Position numbers and translations under genes: made by a program. A DNA stretch of 64,000 nt. It comes from Tachypleus tridentatus (Eukaryota > Arthropoda > Merostomata > Xiphosura > Limulidae). The notes below the pieces were generated by a model that made no database searches, was not told where the DNA came from, and saw only the letters and a program-made list of their open reading frames with translations. The stretch lies in assembly GCF_004210375.1 (NCBI RefSeq), contig NC_134827.1, positions 106,749,285 to 106,813,284 of the forward strand, given 5' to 3'. This document shows, piece after piece, positions 11,400 through 23,119 of the stretch (its first letter is position 1; every line of letters starts with the position of its first letter).

Positions 11400-12261
11400 A
11401 CAACTACAAGGTGCATAGCGCATGTTTTTGGCAACGGGGCGTGAACCATAAATCCTCGGGTTCACGGTCCTGACATAGCAACTAAACATCAGGCTTTTAA
11501 TTATTTTACTCAACACCGTTTCACTGGAACATAACGTCGAGTGAATGCATCAGTTGCGCTGAATTCTATGTTGTTCATCCAGACTTTAATAATTAGGTTT
11601 GGTTTGAGCCAGAAGTGTCGACGACGCCTTTCGCATAGTACCAGAGCTTGTTAGGCCGGGTGGGATACGACAGACTTTGTAACAGTTTAAAATATATACA
11701 TGAACAACAACCGTAATGATGCGAATCAGAAATGAATTATAATTATTATTTACCGCTACTAGATGTCGTTGTTAGTCGATTCCATTTTCTTAAGAATTAT
11801 ACAGAACAAATATAATAAAACCACACTCTTAGCACTGATGGTTACTGACGTTGGTTAAAGGTTCCGATGAAAAGTCACCAAGGGGTCTAAGACTGCTGAG
11901 GTCTTGTCTTTAGAGACGTTGTCAAAGGTCCGATTTACGTTTTCGAAGTATGCTTTACAAGAATGAGAGAAAGTACACGTGCTTTTTAAACTGGTCAGTA
12001 CTGCAAAAAAAACTGAGTGGACTAAAGTCTGGATAATCCTGGCTGATGTTTTCCATCTGAAAAAATAAACCAGAGACCCTAGGGTTAAGGTATAGCCGTT
12101 CCTATTACCAGCAGAACCCACCATCGCAAGAGCCTTGTCAGGTTTTGAAACAAATTCAGGTATTGAATGTCACGCTTGTAACGTGTTTACAGTTCTGGGG
12201 AGGGCAGAAAGAACCTTGAACATTGCGATCCGGATACTTTAGAACAATAGCTCAGTATCTG
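11400..12261. other. Intergenic, nothing recognised
   Basis: No coding segment, array or transposon recognised. An 89-codon frame on the minus strand (11855-12124) has no family resemblance. Confidence 0.5.
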
Positions 12262-12537
12262 AGGCCCCGGCATGGCCAGGTGGTTAGGGCGCTCGACTGT
12301 CAACTGAGGGTCACGGGTTCGCATCCCTGTCGCACCAAACATGCTTGCCCTTTCATCCGTGGGGTGTTATAATGTAACGGTCAATCCCACTATTCGTTGT
12401 TAAAAGAGTAGCCCAAGAGTCGGCGGTGGGTGACGATGACTAGCTGCCTTTCCTCTAGTCTTATACTGCTAAATGAGAGACGGCTAGCGCGGATAGCTCT
12501 CGTATAGCTTAGCGCGAAATTCAAAAAACAAACAAAA
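12262..12537 (+). mobile_element. SINE family A, well preserved
   Basis: Starts GGCCCCGGCATGGCCAGGTG. A and B boxes look intact (GGGTTCGCATCC). Full body, then tail GCGCGAAATTCAAAAAACAA. Confidence 0.92.
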
Positions 12538-14423
12538 CAGTATCTCAGAACTGTAACCCAATACATCAATATTTCAGAAACATATCTCAGTTTCCGTCAC
12601 GTTTTACATTTACAAACATATTCAGTTCGCTGAAACAGAACAGCCAAAGTTGTAGTTAAAACTTCCGAAGTGAAATCCTCTACACTAAACGTCACTCTAG
12701 GGTAAAGAATTAGGCTTCCTCTTCGCACATCTGTAGTTTAATGAAAACATCCCAGCACCCGGTCATCCGTGGACAACTTAAGCGTGGGACCGAGGTCATG
12801 GTCAAATATTAAAACCGACAACATAATACCGTGTAGCATCGCACACTGTTGTTTTTTCCTTCCGTCCGGGACAAAAATGTCACGAAATAATTATGATTAG
12901 TGGATGACCATTATACAACACCTGCCCATCGACTTTCCTGTTGGACAAAAGCAGTCGAGGAAAGAGAGAGGTCTTCGAAGTTTTTTCTTAGTAATTATGG
13001 TCGAAGCCAATCATTGTTTTTTTCACAGTATTTCCTTGTTCATAATTCTGTTCTTTTACACCTCCAAATTGACTTGTCTTGTATTTATTTAAAGCGGTAA
13101 CGGCTAATTATTTTTGTTTCTTGCTTGTCCACCTGGTGGGTTATTATGTTTATTATTCATATTCGCAAATACAGAATGACTAGGTGCGGAAGAAGCTAAT
13201 ATTAAGTTATTAATATGTCAAATGGAGGAAGAAGCTGATATTAATATGTCAAATAAAACTTTATTTCTGACTCCAATGAAATTTCAGTCTCATAATACGG
13301 AAGATCAAATGTCTGATTGTTTAACACGAGGAATATTTTTGTGTTTGAAATATGTGTTTTTGGGAATGTAAGAGCGACAAACACGTCCAAGAACCAATAA
13401 AAACGTGTCGTTATCTTAATGCCCTATTTAACGTGGGGAATCGAACCCTGGATTTTGGCGATATAAACTTATCTCTTATGAAGTAAGAGGGAAATTTCGA
13501 ATGGTGTTATTTTTTAGAAAAAAAAAAAAACAACAAAAACGAATGACGTTAACGAATTTATATATCGTTCCAGTATTGAAAATGTTTAAAAACTTGTATT
13601 ATTTATGTGTGTACAAAAACTCATATTGGGACCTAGTGGTGTACACAAATTTGACTGAGGATGTCGAGTTCGACACACGTACCTTGTGTTTCTTTAGTAA
13701 TACCTTTGTACTTGGATTGTCCATGGAGTATTTTCAGTTTTATTCAGTTTTGATTTCGTATTGATGGAAAAACTAAAGGTTGGATGTTCGGTAAGTACCG
13801 AAACTTATGGACTAGAAACATTGTTATGAGCAGAAAGCCTAAAGCAGCGATGTGGCTGAAGAACGTACAGTTTAATAAGAAGAGATATTAGAAGTATAAT
13901 CATGCTGTGAAAATAAACTTATATTTGGGAGTGCTAGATTTGCAAATATATGTGTGAATGAATAAGCCTAAAATTTGTAATAAAAATCGCGTAAACTATG
14001 GATATATATATATATATATTAATTTATCCATATACGTGTTAGATCCATAAATTTAAATATACGTTCATAGCAAGCAATCAAGTTTTAAAACATTGTATTA
14101 AAATTTAATTATCTATGATTGATGTAGCGCCCCCTGGTTAAATGAAAGAGAGAGAGTGAGAAAAAGAAAGCTTACACTTGAACAGACTGAAAATCTACTT
14201 TACTCTCGGAGTTGAGAGAGTCAAAATATGTGAACTTTTCAAGAGTTGTGTCGGTTGGTATACTTGTTGTCTAGAATTATAAGGAAACATATTTCGTAAG
14301 TTTACTGGACATGTTTCATCCTATAGAGCAATTTCCCAAACACATTTGTGATTACGTATTACACACAAAGTGTGGCGTCACTTATTCCAAGAAAAGGGTG
14401 AAGTTTCCATGGTAACAACTTAG
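12538..14423. other. Intergenic, mostly unrecognised
   Basis: AT-rich, with a short (TA)n run near 14003-14020. A family B SINE scrap (GGGGAATCGAACCCTGGATT) lies at 13434-13480 on the minus strand, and a CTCF-like site at 14126-14140. Short frames at 12900-13100 and 13501-13764 overlap in other frames and show no family. Confidence 0.5.
14126..14140 (-). promoter_or_regulatory. CTCF-like motif
   Basis: On the minus strand it reads AACCAGGGGGCGCTA, close to the best vertebrate/arthropod CTCF core. It is an isolated GC-rich word in AT-rich DNA, 300 bases left of a 49-bp minisatellite. Motif match only; no binding evidence. Confidence 0.5.
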
Positions 14424-16618
14424 TTTGGGGGGAGATTTCCGGCTGACCGTTTCTTCATTATGCTTCTTGTTGTTTGGGGGGAGATTTCCGGCTGACCGTT
14501 TCTTCATTATGTTTCTTGTTGTTTGGGGGGAGATTTCCGGCTGACCGTTTCTTTATTATGTTTCTTGTTGTTTGGGGGGAGATTTCCGGCTGACCGTTTC
14601 TTCATTATGTTTCTTGTTGTTTGGGGGGAGATTTCCGGCTGACCGTTTCTTCATTATGCTTCTTGTTGTTTGGGGGGAGATTTCCGGCTGACCGTTTCTT
14701 CATTATGTTTCTTGTTGTTTGGGGGGAGATTTCCGGTTGACCGTTTCTTCATTATGTTTCTTGTTGTTTGGGGAGAGATTTCCGGCTGACCGTTTCTTCA
14801 TTATGCTTCTTGTTGTTTGGGGGGAGATTTCGGCTGACCGTTTCTTCATTATGTTTCTTGTTGTTTGGGGAGATTTCGGCTGACCGTTTCTTTTTATGTT
14901 TCTTGTTGTTTGGGGGGAGATTTCCGGCTGACCGTTTCTTCATTATGCTTCTTGTTGTTTGGGGGGAGATTTCCGGCTGACCGTTTCTTCATTATGCTTC
15001 TTGTTGTTTGGGGGGAGATTTCCGGCTGACCGTTTCTTCATTATGCTTCTTGTTGTTTGGGGGGAGATTTCCGGCTGACCGTTTCTTCATTATGTTTCTT
15101 GTTGTTTGGGGGGAGATTTCCGGCTGACCGTTTCTTTATTATGTTTCTTGTTGTTTGGGGGGAGATTTCCGGCTGACCGTTTCTTCATTATGTTTCTTGT
15201 TGTTTGGGGGGAGATTTCCGGCTGACCGTTTCTTCATTATGTTTCTTGTTGTTTGGGGGGAGATTTCCGGCTGACCGTTTCTTCATTATGCTTCTTGTTG
15301 TTTGGGGGGAGATTTCCGGCTGACCGTTTCTTCATTATGTTTCTTGTTGTTTGGGGGGAGATTTCCGGCTGACCGTTTCTTTATTATGTTTCTTGTTGTT
15401 TGGGGGGAGATTTCCGGCTGACCGTTTCTTCATTATGTTTCTTGTTGTTTGGGGGGAGATTTCCGGCTGACCGTTTCTTCATTATGCTTCTTGTTGTTTG
15501 GGGGGAGATTTCCGGCTGACCGTTTCTTCATTATGCTTCTTGTTGTTTGGGGGGAGATTTCCGGCTGACCGTTTCTTCATTATGTTTCTTGTTGTTTGGG
15601 GGGAGATTTCCGGCTGACCGTTTCTTTATTATGTTTCTTGTTGTTTGGGGAGAGATTTCCGGCTGACCGTTTCTTCATTATGTTTCTTGTTGTTTGGGGG
15701 GAGATTTCCGGCTGATCGTTTCTTCATTATGTTTCTTGTTGTTTGGGGGGAGATTTCCGGCTGACCGTTTCTTCATTATGCTTCTTGTTGTTTGGGGGGA
15801 GATTTCCGGCTGACCGTTTCTTCATTATGTTTCTTGTTGTTTGGGGGGAGATTTCCGGCTGACCGTTTCTTCATTATGCTTCTTGTTGTTTGGGGGGAGA
15901 TTTCCGGCTGACCGTTTCTTTATTATGTTTCTTGTTGTTTGGGGGGAGATTTCCGGCTGACCGTTTCTTCATTATGTTTCTTGTTGTTTGGGGGGAGATT
16001 TCCGGCTGACCGTTTCTTCATTATGCTTCTTGTTGTTTGGGGAGATTTCGGCTGACCGTTTCTTCATTATGCTTCTTGTTGTTTGGGGGGAGATTTCCGG
16101 CTGACCGTTTCTTCATTATGCTTCTTGTTGTTTGGGGGGAGATTTCCGGCTGACCGTTTCTTCATTATGTTTTTTGTTGTTTGGGGGGAGATTTCCGGCT
16201 GACCGTTTCTTTATTATGTTTCTTGTTGTTTGGGGGGAGATTTCCGGCTGACCGTTTCTTCATTATGTTTCTTGTTGTTTGGGGGGAGATTTCCGGCTGA
16301 CCGTTTCTTCATTATGTTTCTTGTTGTTTGGGGGGAGATTTCCGGCTGACCGTTTCTTCATTATGCTTCTTGTTGTTTGGGGGGAGATTTCCGGCTGACC
16401 GTTTCTTCATTATGTTTCTTGTTGTTTGGGGGGAGATTTCCGGCTGACCGTTTCTTTATTATGTTTCTTGTTGTTTGGGGGGAGATTTCCGGCTGACCGT
16501 TTCTTTATTATGTTTCTTGTTGTTTGGGGGGAGATTTCCGGCTGACCGTTTCTTCATTATGTTTCTTGTTGTTTGGGGGGAGATTTCCGGCTGACCGTTT
16601 CTTCATTATGTTTCTTGT
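14424..16618. repeat. 49-bp minisatellite, about 45 units
   Basis: Unit: GGGGGGAGATTTCCGGCTGA then CCGTTTCTTCATTATG then T/CTTCTTGTTGTTT. Variation is mainly T/C at one site (ATGTTTC or ATGCTTC), CATT/TATT and G-run length. Short open frames in both directions are by-products of the repeat. Confidence 0.97.
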
Positions 16619-16883
16619 CTTTTTTTTTCCAAATGGAAATCTTACAATTTTTTTCAACAGCTGCTGTATAATTGTTATAAATATCAATCCATTATAATAA
16701 CCGCCACAACATGACATCCACAACACGCAATTAGAAATTATAATAATAATATATTTTGTGAAGAGTTTCGGGTAATGATATGCAAAGAATCGTGTTCTTT
16801 AACAAGAAGCCAACACTTTTGTTAAGTAGTCGAATATAATCCAAAGTTTGTTTTTTTTCTGAACAACTTAGTTCAATTATCGA

Positions 16884-17350
16884 TCTCCGGATACTGGTGC
16901 TACATCCGCCATCTGGTCGCCTTTATCTTGACGTAGGCGTGAGTTACAACCTCCGGATACCAGTGTTACATCCGATAACTGGTCACCTTTATCTTGCGCT
17001 AGAGTGAGTTACAATCTCCCGACACTAGTGCTACCTACGTCCGCTACCAACAGTGAGTTAGAGCCTCCTGTTACTAGTGCTACATCTGAAACCTGGCCAT
17101 CTTTGTCTTGCGCTAGGGCGAGTTACAACCTCCGGAAAATAGTGCTAAATCCGCCACCTTGATCATCTTTATCTTAATCAACAGTGAGTTACAACTTTCG
17201 GATGCTGGCGCTGCATCCGTCATCTGGTCACCTTTATCTTGCGCTAGGGTGAGTTACAACCTCCGGATACGAGTGCTGAATCCGCCACCTTGATCTTTAA
17301 TGAATTACAATTTACAGATGCTTCTACATCCGCCACCTGGTCACCTTTAT
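16884..17350. repeat. Degenerate 50-67-bp tandem array
   Basis: About eight diverged units with the theme GAGTTACAACCTCCGGATAC, GTGCTACATCCGCCA, CTGGTCACCTTTATCTTG. Units differ by substitutions and indels, so the array is much older than the other arrays. Some units carry ACCAGATGGCGG on the minus strand, a weak CTCF-like core. Confidence 0.85.
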
Positions 17351-19133
17351 CTTGATATTGAGGAACCTGCTCAGTTTCGTTAACTACAGCTAAGCCTAAC
17401 TTCTCACCCAGATCTCATAAGCACACTAAATTGAGTTACTATATTCAGTTTTGATGAAGAAAAATAACCCGTTTTTATCCTCCCAAGCCTAGTGAGTAGC
17501 ATTGTGCGTACGTGTCACGTGTATTTTGTATATTTCTGATTAATTTAATGCTGTTCAAAGGAAACGTACACATACATATGATTCAGTGTAATGTGTTTGT
17601 TGTCGTTGGAAGTGTTAGTTCGTTAAAATAACGTTCAATTTATGTCCCAAGATAAAAATAAACACGTGAATCGCAAAAAATGAAACCTTCACTAAAACAA
17701 GCCCTCTCCCTCAGTGGTGGACACCGTACAAATAGCCTGTTGTGTGGATTTTTGCTTCACAACAAACACTAAAACAAAGATGGGTATTGATAACATGAAA
17801 TCCGAATGTCTGTAAAAGCGATTACGTTGACCCTTAACATACCCCTATAAGCTCCTGAAATGTGTTATTGAGTCGATTTATATATTTTTCTCCTTTTTTG
17901 TCTACTGTGTATAGAAACGGCACGGTATTATTGATCATATACACAAACAAGAAAGTTGGATTTATAAAATATTATAAAATTTATAAAAAAAAATTCAATT
18001 ACACAGCTATGCGTAAGTACCGTTAAGGTATAATTATTAACTTTTAACGTATTGTTTTCAACTTGGTTTTGGGTAACACTTATTTACTGTGTTTCTGTGT
18101 TATATCTCTTCGGGTTTTTTCCGTATAGTATACATGTTAACACACTCAGTTTGTTCCTCTTGCATGAAATAAAGTTTTGTTAAATAATGAAATATATTTT
18201 GGAATTTTCTTATTCCTCAAGCTACGTTGATGTGTTCATAGTTATAATCATAACGGTGAATTTGAACTTGCCACACATCCTGGTGTGCTGCTGTTATAAA
18301 TGTGGCAGTCAATAACGTCATTTGGATAATAATAGACAAACAACAGTTCTGGTCAACAGTTCGAAATTTAGCCTGAACCTATAAAAATATTTAACCAGGA
18401 CATTTAACCAGGCCTGTGTGTTGCGTAAGGTACTTTGGGATTGTAAATACCAATATCTAGACAGTGTATCCCTACCACCTTGTTAGTCCTACATCAATAG
18501 ATTCCTCTTCTACTAAAGAACACTTGGGCTCGTGCTGCATTTGTTTTACTTTCTTATCTAATATGTCAGATACTTCTTGTTATAAAATCTGAGAGATGAA
18601 AATATATATTCATTGATGTTTAGTGACCATCACTATCTTTCCGAGGGCTAAGACACTAAATTATCTTAGAAAGAATGAAAACTAGTTTATCAGTAGAATA
18701 ATCAGTTTTTAAGGTTACTATTACTGGAAGCTTCAGTGAGTTTTTAGGGTGAGAACAGAGAATCCCAGAGTTAACGGCTGGTTGCAGGTACAAAAACAAG
18801 TGTGCAATCCACGTTTTTTATCAGATTCTGGTGCCAATTAGCCAAAACAGCGAAGTATATAGAGGTTGTTTGCTGCCTTCTTTAAATGAGGTTTGTGCTA
18901 GTTGGTTTGTAAGCGAAACGCGTTCCTACTGGGGTGGTTATTGTGCTTTTGTTTTCACTTTCTTAAATAATCTACTACATTCTCTGAGCAGCTACTAAAG
19001 TAGTCAGTTCGACGCTTTTTGCTGAAAGACATCTAAATGAAACTGTGTCACAAGAACAGTTGGGACAATGAAACAATACTGTCTTAACTAAATAGTCAAA
19101 TGGATAATTTCGTTTTAGTTTACTTAATAGTGG
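17351..19133. other. Intergenic, nothing recognised
   Basis: AT-rich sequence without a recognisable coding segment, array or transposon in my reading. Confidence 0.5.
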
Positions 19134-19650
19134 TTTGATTTGGTTTGAATTTCGCGCAAAGCTACACGAGGGCTATCTGTGCTAGCTGTTTCTAACTTAG
19201 CAGCGTGAGACTAGAGTAAAAACAGCTCACCACCCGCCGCCAACTCATGGGCTACTTCACTCGTTTGTTTTAATTTTGCCCAAAGCAAAACAGGGTGACC
19301 TGCTTTAGCTATCCCTAACTTAGCACTGTAAGACTAAAGTAAAGGCAGCTAATCATCAACCCCCATCGCTAACGATTGGGCTACTCCTCTCTCTTTGTTT
19401 TTAGAATTTCACACAAAGCTACACGAGGGCTATCTGTGCTGGCAGTGTAGGATTAGACAGAAGGCAGCTAGTCATTACTACCCACTGCCAACTCTTGGGC
19501 TACTCTTTTAACAACGAATAGTGGGATTGGCCGTAACTTTATAACGCCCCCACGGCTGAAGGGGCGAGAATGTTTGGTGTGACAGGGATTCGAATCATCG
19601 ACCTTCAGATTACGAGTCGAGTGCCCTAACCACCTGGCCATGCCATGCCC
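19134..19650 (-). mobile_element. Cluster of three SINE family A copies in a row
   Basis: Two 3' halves (19134-19260 and 19263-19388) and one nearly full copy (19393-19650) follow head to tail on the minus strand. Each half ends near GGGCTAC(T). The full copy has its head with GTGACAGGGATTCGAATC and CCACCTGGCCATGCCATGCC. Its tail has a gap next to GGCTATCTGTGCTGGC. Confidence 0.88.
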
Positions 19651-19958
19651 TCCACTACCTTCTGAATCAATAAATAATACACTAGCCCGATCACCTGTTA
19701 CAGTGTAAGTGGCAATACGCAGATAAACGAGCACACTGTTTGTGTATTGTTTTGTTATTAAGTGTACATATATCCCAACAATGACCAATGTGATTCAGTT
19801 TAATAATTATTCTGTAAACAAGGTAAGCATCAGCACTTGATGACGTTCATCTTACCATTGGTTTCAATGACGTTTCTCGCAACCTTAACTCTCTCGAAAA
19901 TTGATGTAATGTTATAAACAAATAACACGTAATTTCGTTATGATAAATATACACAATA

Positions 19959-20054
19959 GTTTGTTTTTAAAGCAAACCCAAACTGGGCTATCTAGGTAAT
20001 CGAACCCTTGATTTTACCATTGTAAGTCCGTAAACCAACCTTCCACTGTCCCAT
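19959..20054 (-). mobile_element. Short SINE family B copy, degraded
   Basis: AAAGCAAACCCAAACTGGGC, GTAATCGAACCCTTGATTTT and AGTCCGTAAACCAACC match the family B tail and tRNA-like head on the minus strand, with losses. Confidence 0.6.
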
Positions 20055-20432
20055 CAGGAAACAATATGCAATAGAGAACTGAATATTTATTTGCTAATTC
20101 GATATAAATCTCCCACACGACCAGTTCCATTGAGCTATAGAAACAGGTATAGTATCTTTTAATTAGGCCTAGAAACAGTGCGACAAAATCTTGTACAAAG
20201 TACAGTTTATGCTAAATACACATATCTTAACTTCCCTATCCGCACTTACACACTTTAAAACTCACGCCGTGGAAACCAGTTGATCTTTAGGTTAAAAACA
20301 GATAACTTTAAATGTTAAAACTATTCCAGATTTCAAACAACTTCTAGACTTCTTGAATAATTATAACCAGTTCCTTACTAAGTGAAATCATCTGTTTCTC
20401 AAACAAATTACCTTACTTTTAATGAGCTGTGC

Positions 20433-20688
20433 ATAACCTAGTGCAGTAGTGCCGCGCTGCGAATCGAAAGGTCCAAGGTTCGAGAGTACAAAACTCCGCT
20501 GAACACGCTTCCTACTTTCAGCTGATAATCAATCCTGGTACTTCGAGAAATCGTGTGGGTAGGGAAGGCTTCTGACTGGTTGCCCTCTCTCTTATTAACA
20601 GTTTTAAATTTGATACATTTTTAGCTGAGCCTTGGCGGTTAGCACAGATAGCCCATTGTGAAGGTATGTCCTTAATTTCAAACAACAC
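20433..20688 (+). mobile_element. SINE family C copy
   Basis: Head CCTAGTGCAGTAGTGCCGCG with GGTCCAAGGTTCGAGAGT (B-box-like), a body with TGCCCTCTCTCTTATTAACA, and a tail GTTAGCACAGATAGCCCATT, TTTCAAACAACAC. The tail matches those of families A and B. Confidence 0.72.
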
Positions 20689-20783
20689 ATGTGGCGCCGC
20701 TCAAGTTGAAAATGAAAAATAAATAAACTTTAGAAATTTGTTGAAAATATTTTTCATTTCATAGAACGTTCTGTCGCTATAAG

Positions 20784-21054
20784 TTGTTTTGAATTTCGCA
20801 CACAGCTACACGAGGATTTGTTTGTTTGAATTTCACGTAAAGCTACACGAAAGCTATCTGCACTACTCGTAATATTTAGCAGTGTAAGATTAGAGGGAAG
20901 GCAGCTAGTCATCACCACCCACCTCCAACTCTTGGGCTACTCTTTTTACCAACGAATAGCAGGATTGACCGTCACATTATAACGCTCCTACGGCTGAAAA
21001 GGCGATCCTCGGATAAGGAGTCGAGTGCCTTAACCACCAGGTCATGCCGGGCCC
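20784..21054 (-). mobile_element. SINE family A with a small internal deletion and an extra tail fragment
   Basis: A 30-base tail fragment (20784-20815) precedes a near-complete copy (20816-21054). The copy jumps from GGCTGAAAAGGCG to ATCCTCGGATAAGG, losing the segment around the B box. It would lack a pol III promoter. Confidence 0.83.
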
Positions 21055-21232
21055 TGTCGTTATAAGATAATGATGAATTATTTTAATAATAAAATGTTAC
21101 TTCAAAACGTAAGACCAAGGAAAAAATCGAACAAATTGCACGAGGAACAAGAAGCCCTAACGAAAGGCCACGTCGGCAGTAGGCTTAGCAGACACAGAGT
21201 ATTAGATGTATTGCTGTACAGTTTTTTATATA

Positions 21233-21641
21233 TTAGGTTGAGGAATAATTCGTGAGCGTTTTTAAATAATTTCATTCAAGCATTACATGCAAGACTATAC
21301 AATACTTCAATGCATGAACACATTACACCCAAAACATTTATTATGATACGTTATTTCATGTAATACCTAGGTATATAGTATGCATTGTTTTAAACGAAAT
21401 TGCCAGAAATTAAATGCGAAAAGCAGATGGTGTCGAAAATGCTCGATTTTGTCCACTTGACATTCCATTTAATGAGCTGAAAATGAAAGCAAAAATTAAA
21501 GACATATGAAAATCAAACACACCATCTATTAGAGCAAAAAATTATCTACCAAATGACATGAAATATTTTGTGAAAGCGTTTCATTTATGAATATATTTGT
21601 TTAACTTGAAAAAAACGATCACGAATTATTCCTCAACCCAA
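21233..21641. mobile_element. MITE with 30-bp inverted ends and TA target duplication
   Basis: The left end TTAGGTTGAGGAATAATTCG and the reverse complement of the right end (TTGGGTTGAGGAATAATTCG) agree over about 30 bases, with TA on both sides (21231-21232 and 21642-21643). The 409-bp interior has no ORF. These are hallmarks of a non-autonomous Tc1/mariner-type element. Confidence 0.88.
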
Positions 21642-21949
21642 TATATTTTCGCTAAGAAACCATTATTATTAAACAACTATACTTATCTCTGACATACCTT
21701 TTACTTCGCCCTAATAATTTGGCCAAGGCTTGAAACACTGTGCTTTTATTGGACATTAGATCCATTGTTTTCGTCCCGTAGTTATTGAATCTCTAGTTTC
21801 AAAATTGTTACCCAGCAGCAGCTCTGGGCTTCATTATGTTACCCTTCAATATTCCAGGTGACCGACATTTGTGTGATAAACTGACTTTGTCTGTTTTTCA
21901 CGTACAATCGAAAGCGCCAGTGACGGTAACAAAACACACACACAATGTA

Positions 21950-22260
21950 CGTTTCTGTCAGCAGCCTGATTAACATTGACAGCGGTCCCTGTCGCATGCT
22001 CGCTCAAGTTACACCTAAACAATAGACAGATTCTAACTGCAGAAATCTCCCCCACTAGATGGCGCCCTCAATTACCAAACACGTATGTGACGTTTTTGTG
22101 TGAGAAAAATAGCAACAAAACAACCCCATTGAGGATAGGCCCTCCCGCTGTTAGCAAGTCTAGACTGTTGCCTCAAGTGTGTCGTGAGCTGTGGCTCCTC
22201 CTACAGTGGCAGAATGCGCATGTGCGAGAGAAAGGAAGCGAATGACAAGAAACGTTAAGT
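21950..22260. promoter_or_regulatory. Promoter-like GC-richer segment
   Basis: A GC-richer island in AT-rich DNA. It holds a CTCF-like motif (22052-22069), an NRF1-like TGCGCATGTGCG near 22216, and several CpGs. No downstream gene is identified on either side, so the role is a guess. Confidence 0.3.
22052..22069 (+). promoter_or_regulatory. CTCF-like motif
   Basis: CCACTAGATGGCGCCCTC fits the CCASYAGRKGGCR core at all thirteen positions. It lies in the GC-richer segment above. Motif match only. Confidence 0.5.
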
Positions 22261-22757
22261 TTATTTGATAACTTTAACCTTCACGGTACACGTTAAAATA
22301 TGCATCTTTCTTTTCACCTGTGGTACATACAGATCATAATATTGAAGCTATGATTTAGATGTTGAAAAGTTGGTATACTGGCTTCTCATAGCATTGTGCA
22401 GATAAACCGTAAGAAAGACCGAGTACCATAAGTATATAACATGTGATTTATTATCACAAAATACGAAGTGTACGTATATGCATTTTCTCATATTTAGACA
22501 AAGAATTGTCATCACTGACGTATATTTCAATAATATAGGGTCACTACTTCTCTAATTGACAATTAAGACTAATAAAATAGTAAATGAAGAAACAGATTTT
22601 TAGAATATCTGACAAAAAACACCAAATTGTACAAAAATGTGCTTGGGATTCGAACGGTTAGAACAACATCAAACTTTGTTTTAGAGCTAAACTAATGCCA
22701 AATTTTGGACAACATGTAAGTAAAACTTATTTTGAGTGAATATAAAGTGTTTACTAG

Positions 22758-23012
22758 TCATTTTACAAACACTCTCACTGTACACTGGGTGTGAGTGTAC
22801 AGCATGGTTTCCACATGCTGTACAGGTTTGAAGAACATTCTTGCCCGCGATTCTTGGACAAAGATAACATCGTTTTTTTGTTGTTGCGAGAACATCTTGA
22901 CCAGCATGCTGTCTTGTGTCCAGGATTGTCCTGGGTCTACAAAGGCAGGTTTGACACCTTTCTGCGTTTCACGGAGATTCTGGAGACGTCTTTGAAGTAG
23001 GATGTTTTCACT
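22758..23012 (-). pseudogene. Unidentified 84-codon open frame
   Basis: Open between stops on the minus strand with protein-like composition: it includes LQNLRETQKGVKPAFVDPGQ, SQQQKNDVIFVQESRARMFF and KPVQHVETMLYTHTQ. No start methionine lies near its beginning. I do not recognise the family. It could be a stray exon or a retroposed or transposon fragment. The plus strand is also open here, so chance is not excluded. Confidence 0.25.
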
Positions 23013-23119
23013 TCAGGAGAGATCTAAGTACGTAATCATTCTTTATCACAATGGATAACCTCCGTGAGTCCACACACACAATGCCTGATGGAAACACAGA
23101 GCTCCATATCTGTATATCA

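Noticed and set aside
12262..12340. tRNA gene in the head of SINE family A
   Set aside because: It has A and B boxes but is followed by the SINE body in every copy. It is the promoter head of a SINE.
14752..14980. Frames of 63-70 codons in the 49-bp array
   Set aside because: 49 is not a multiple of three. These frames exist only where units have indels, and they occur on both strands.
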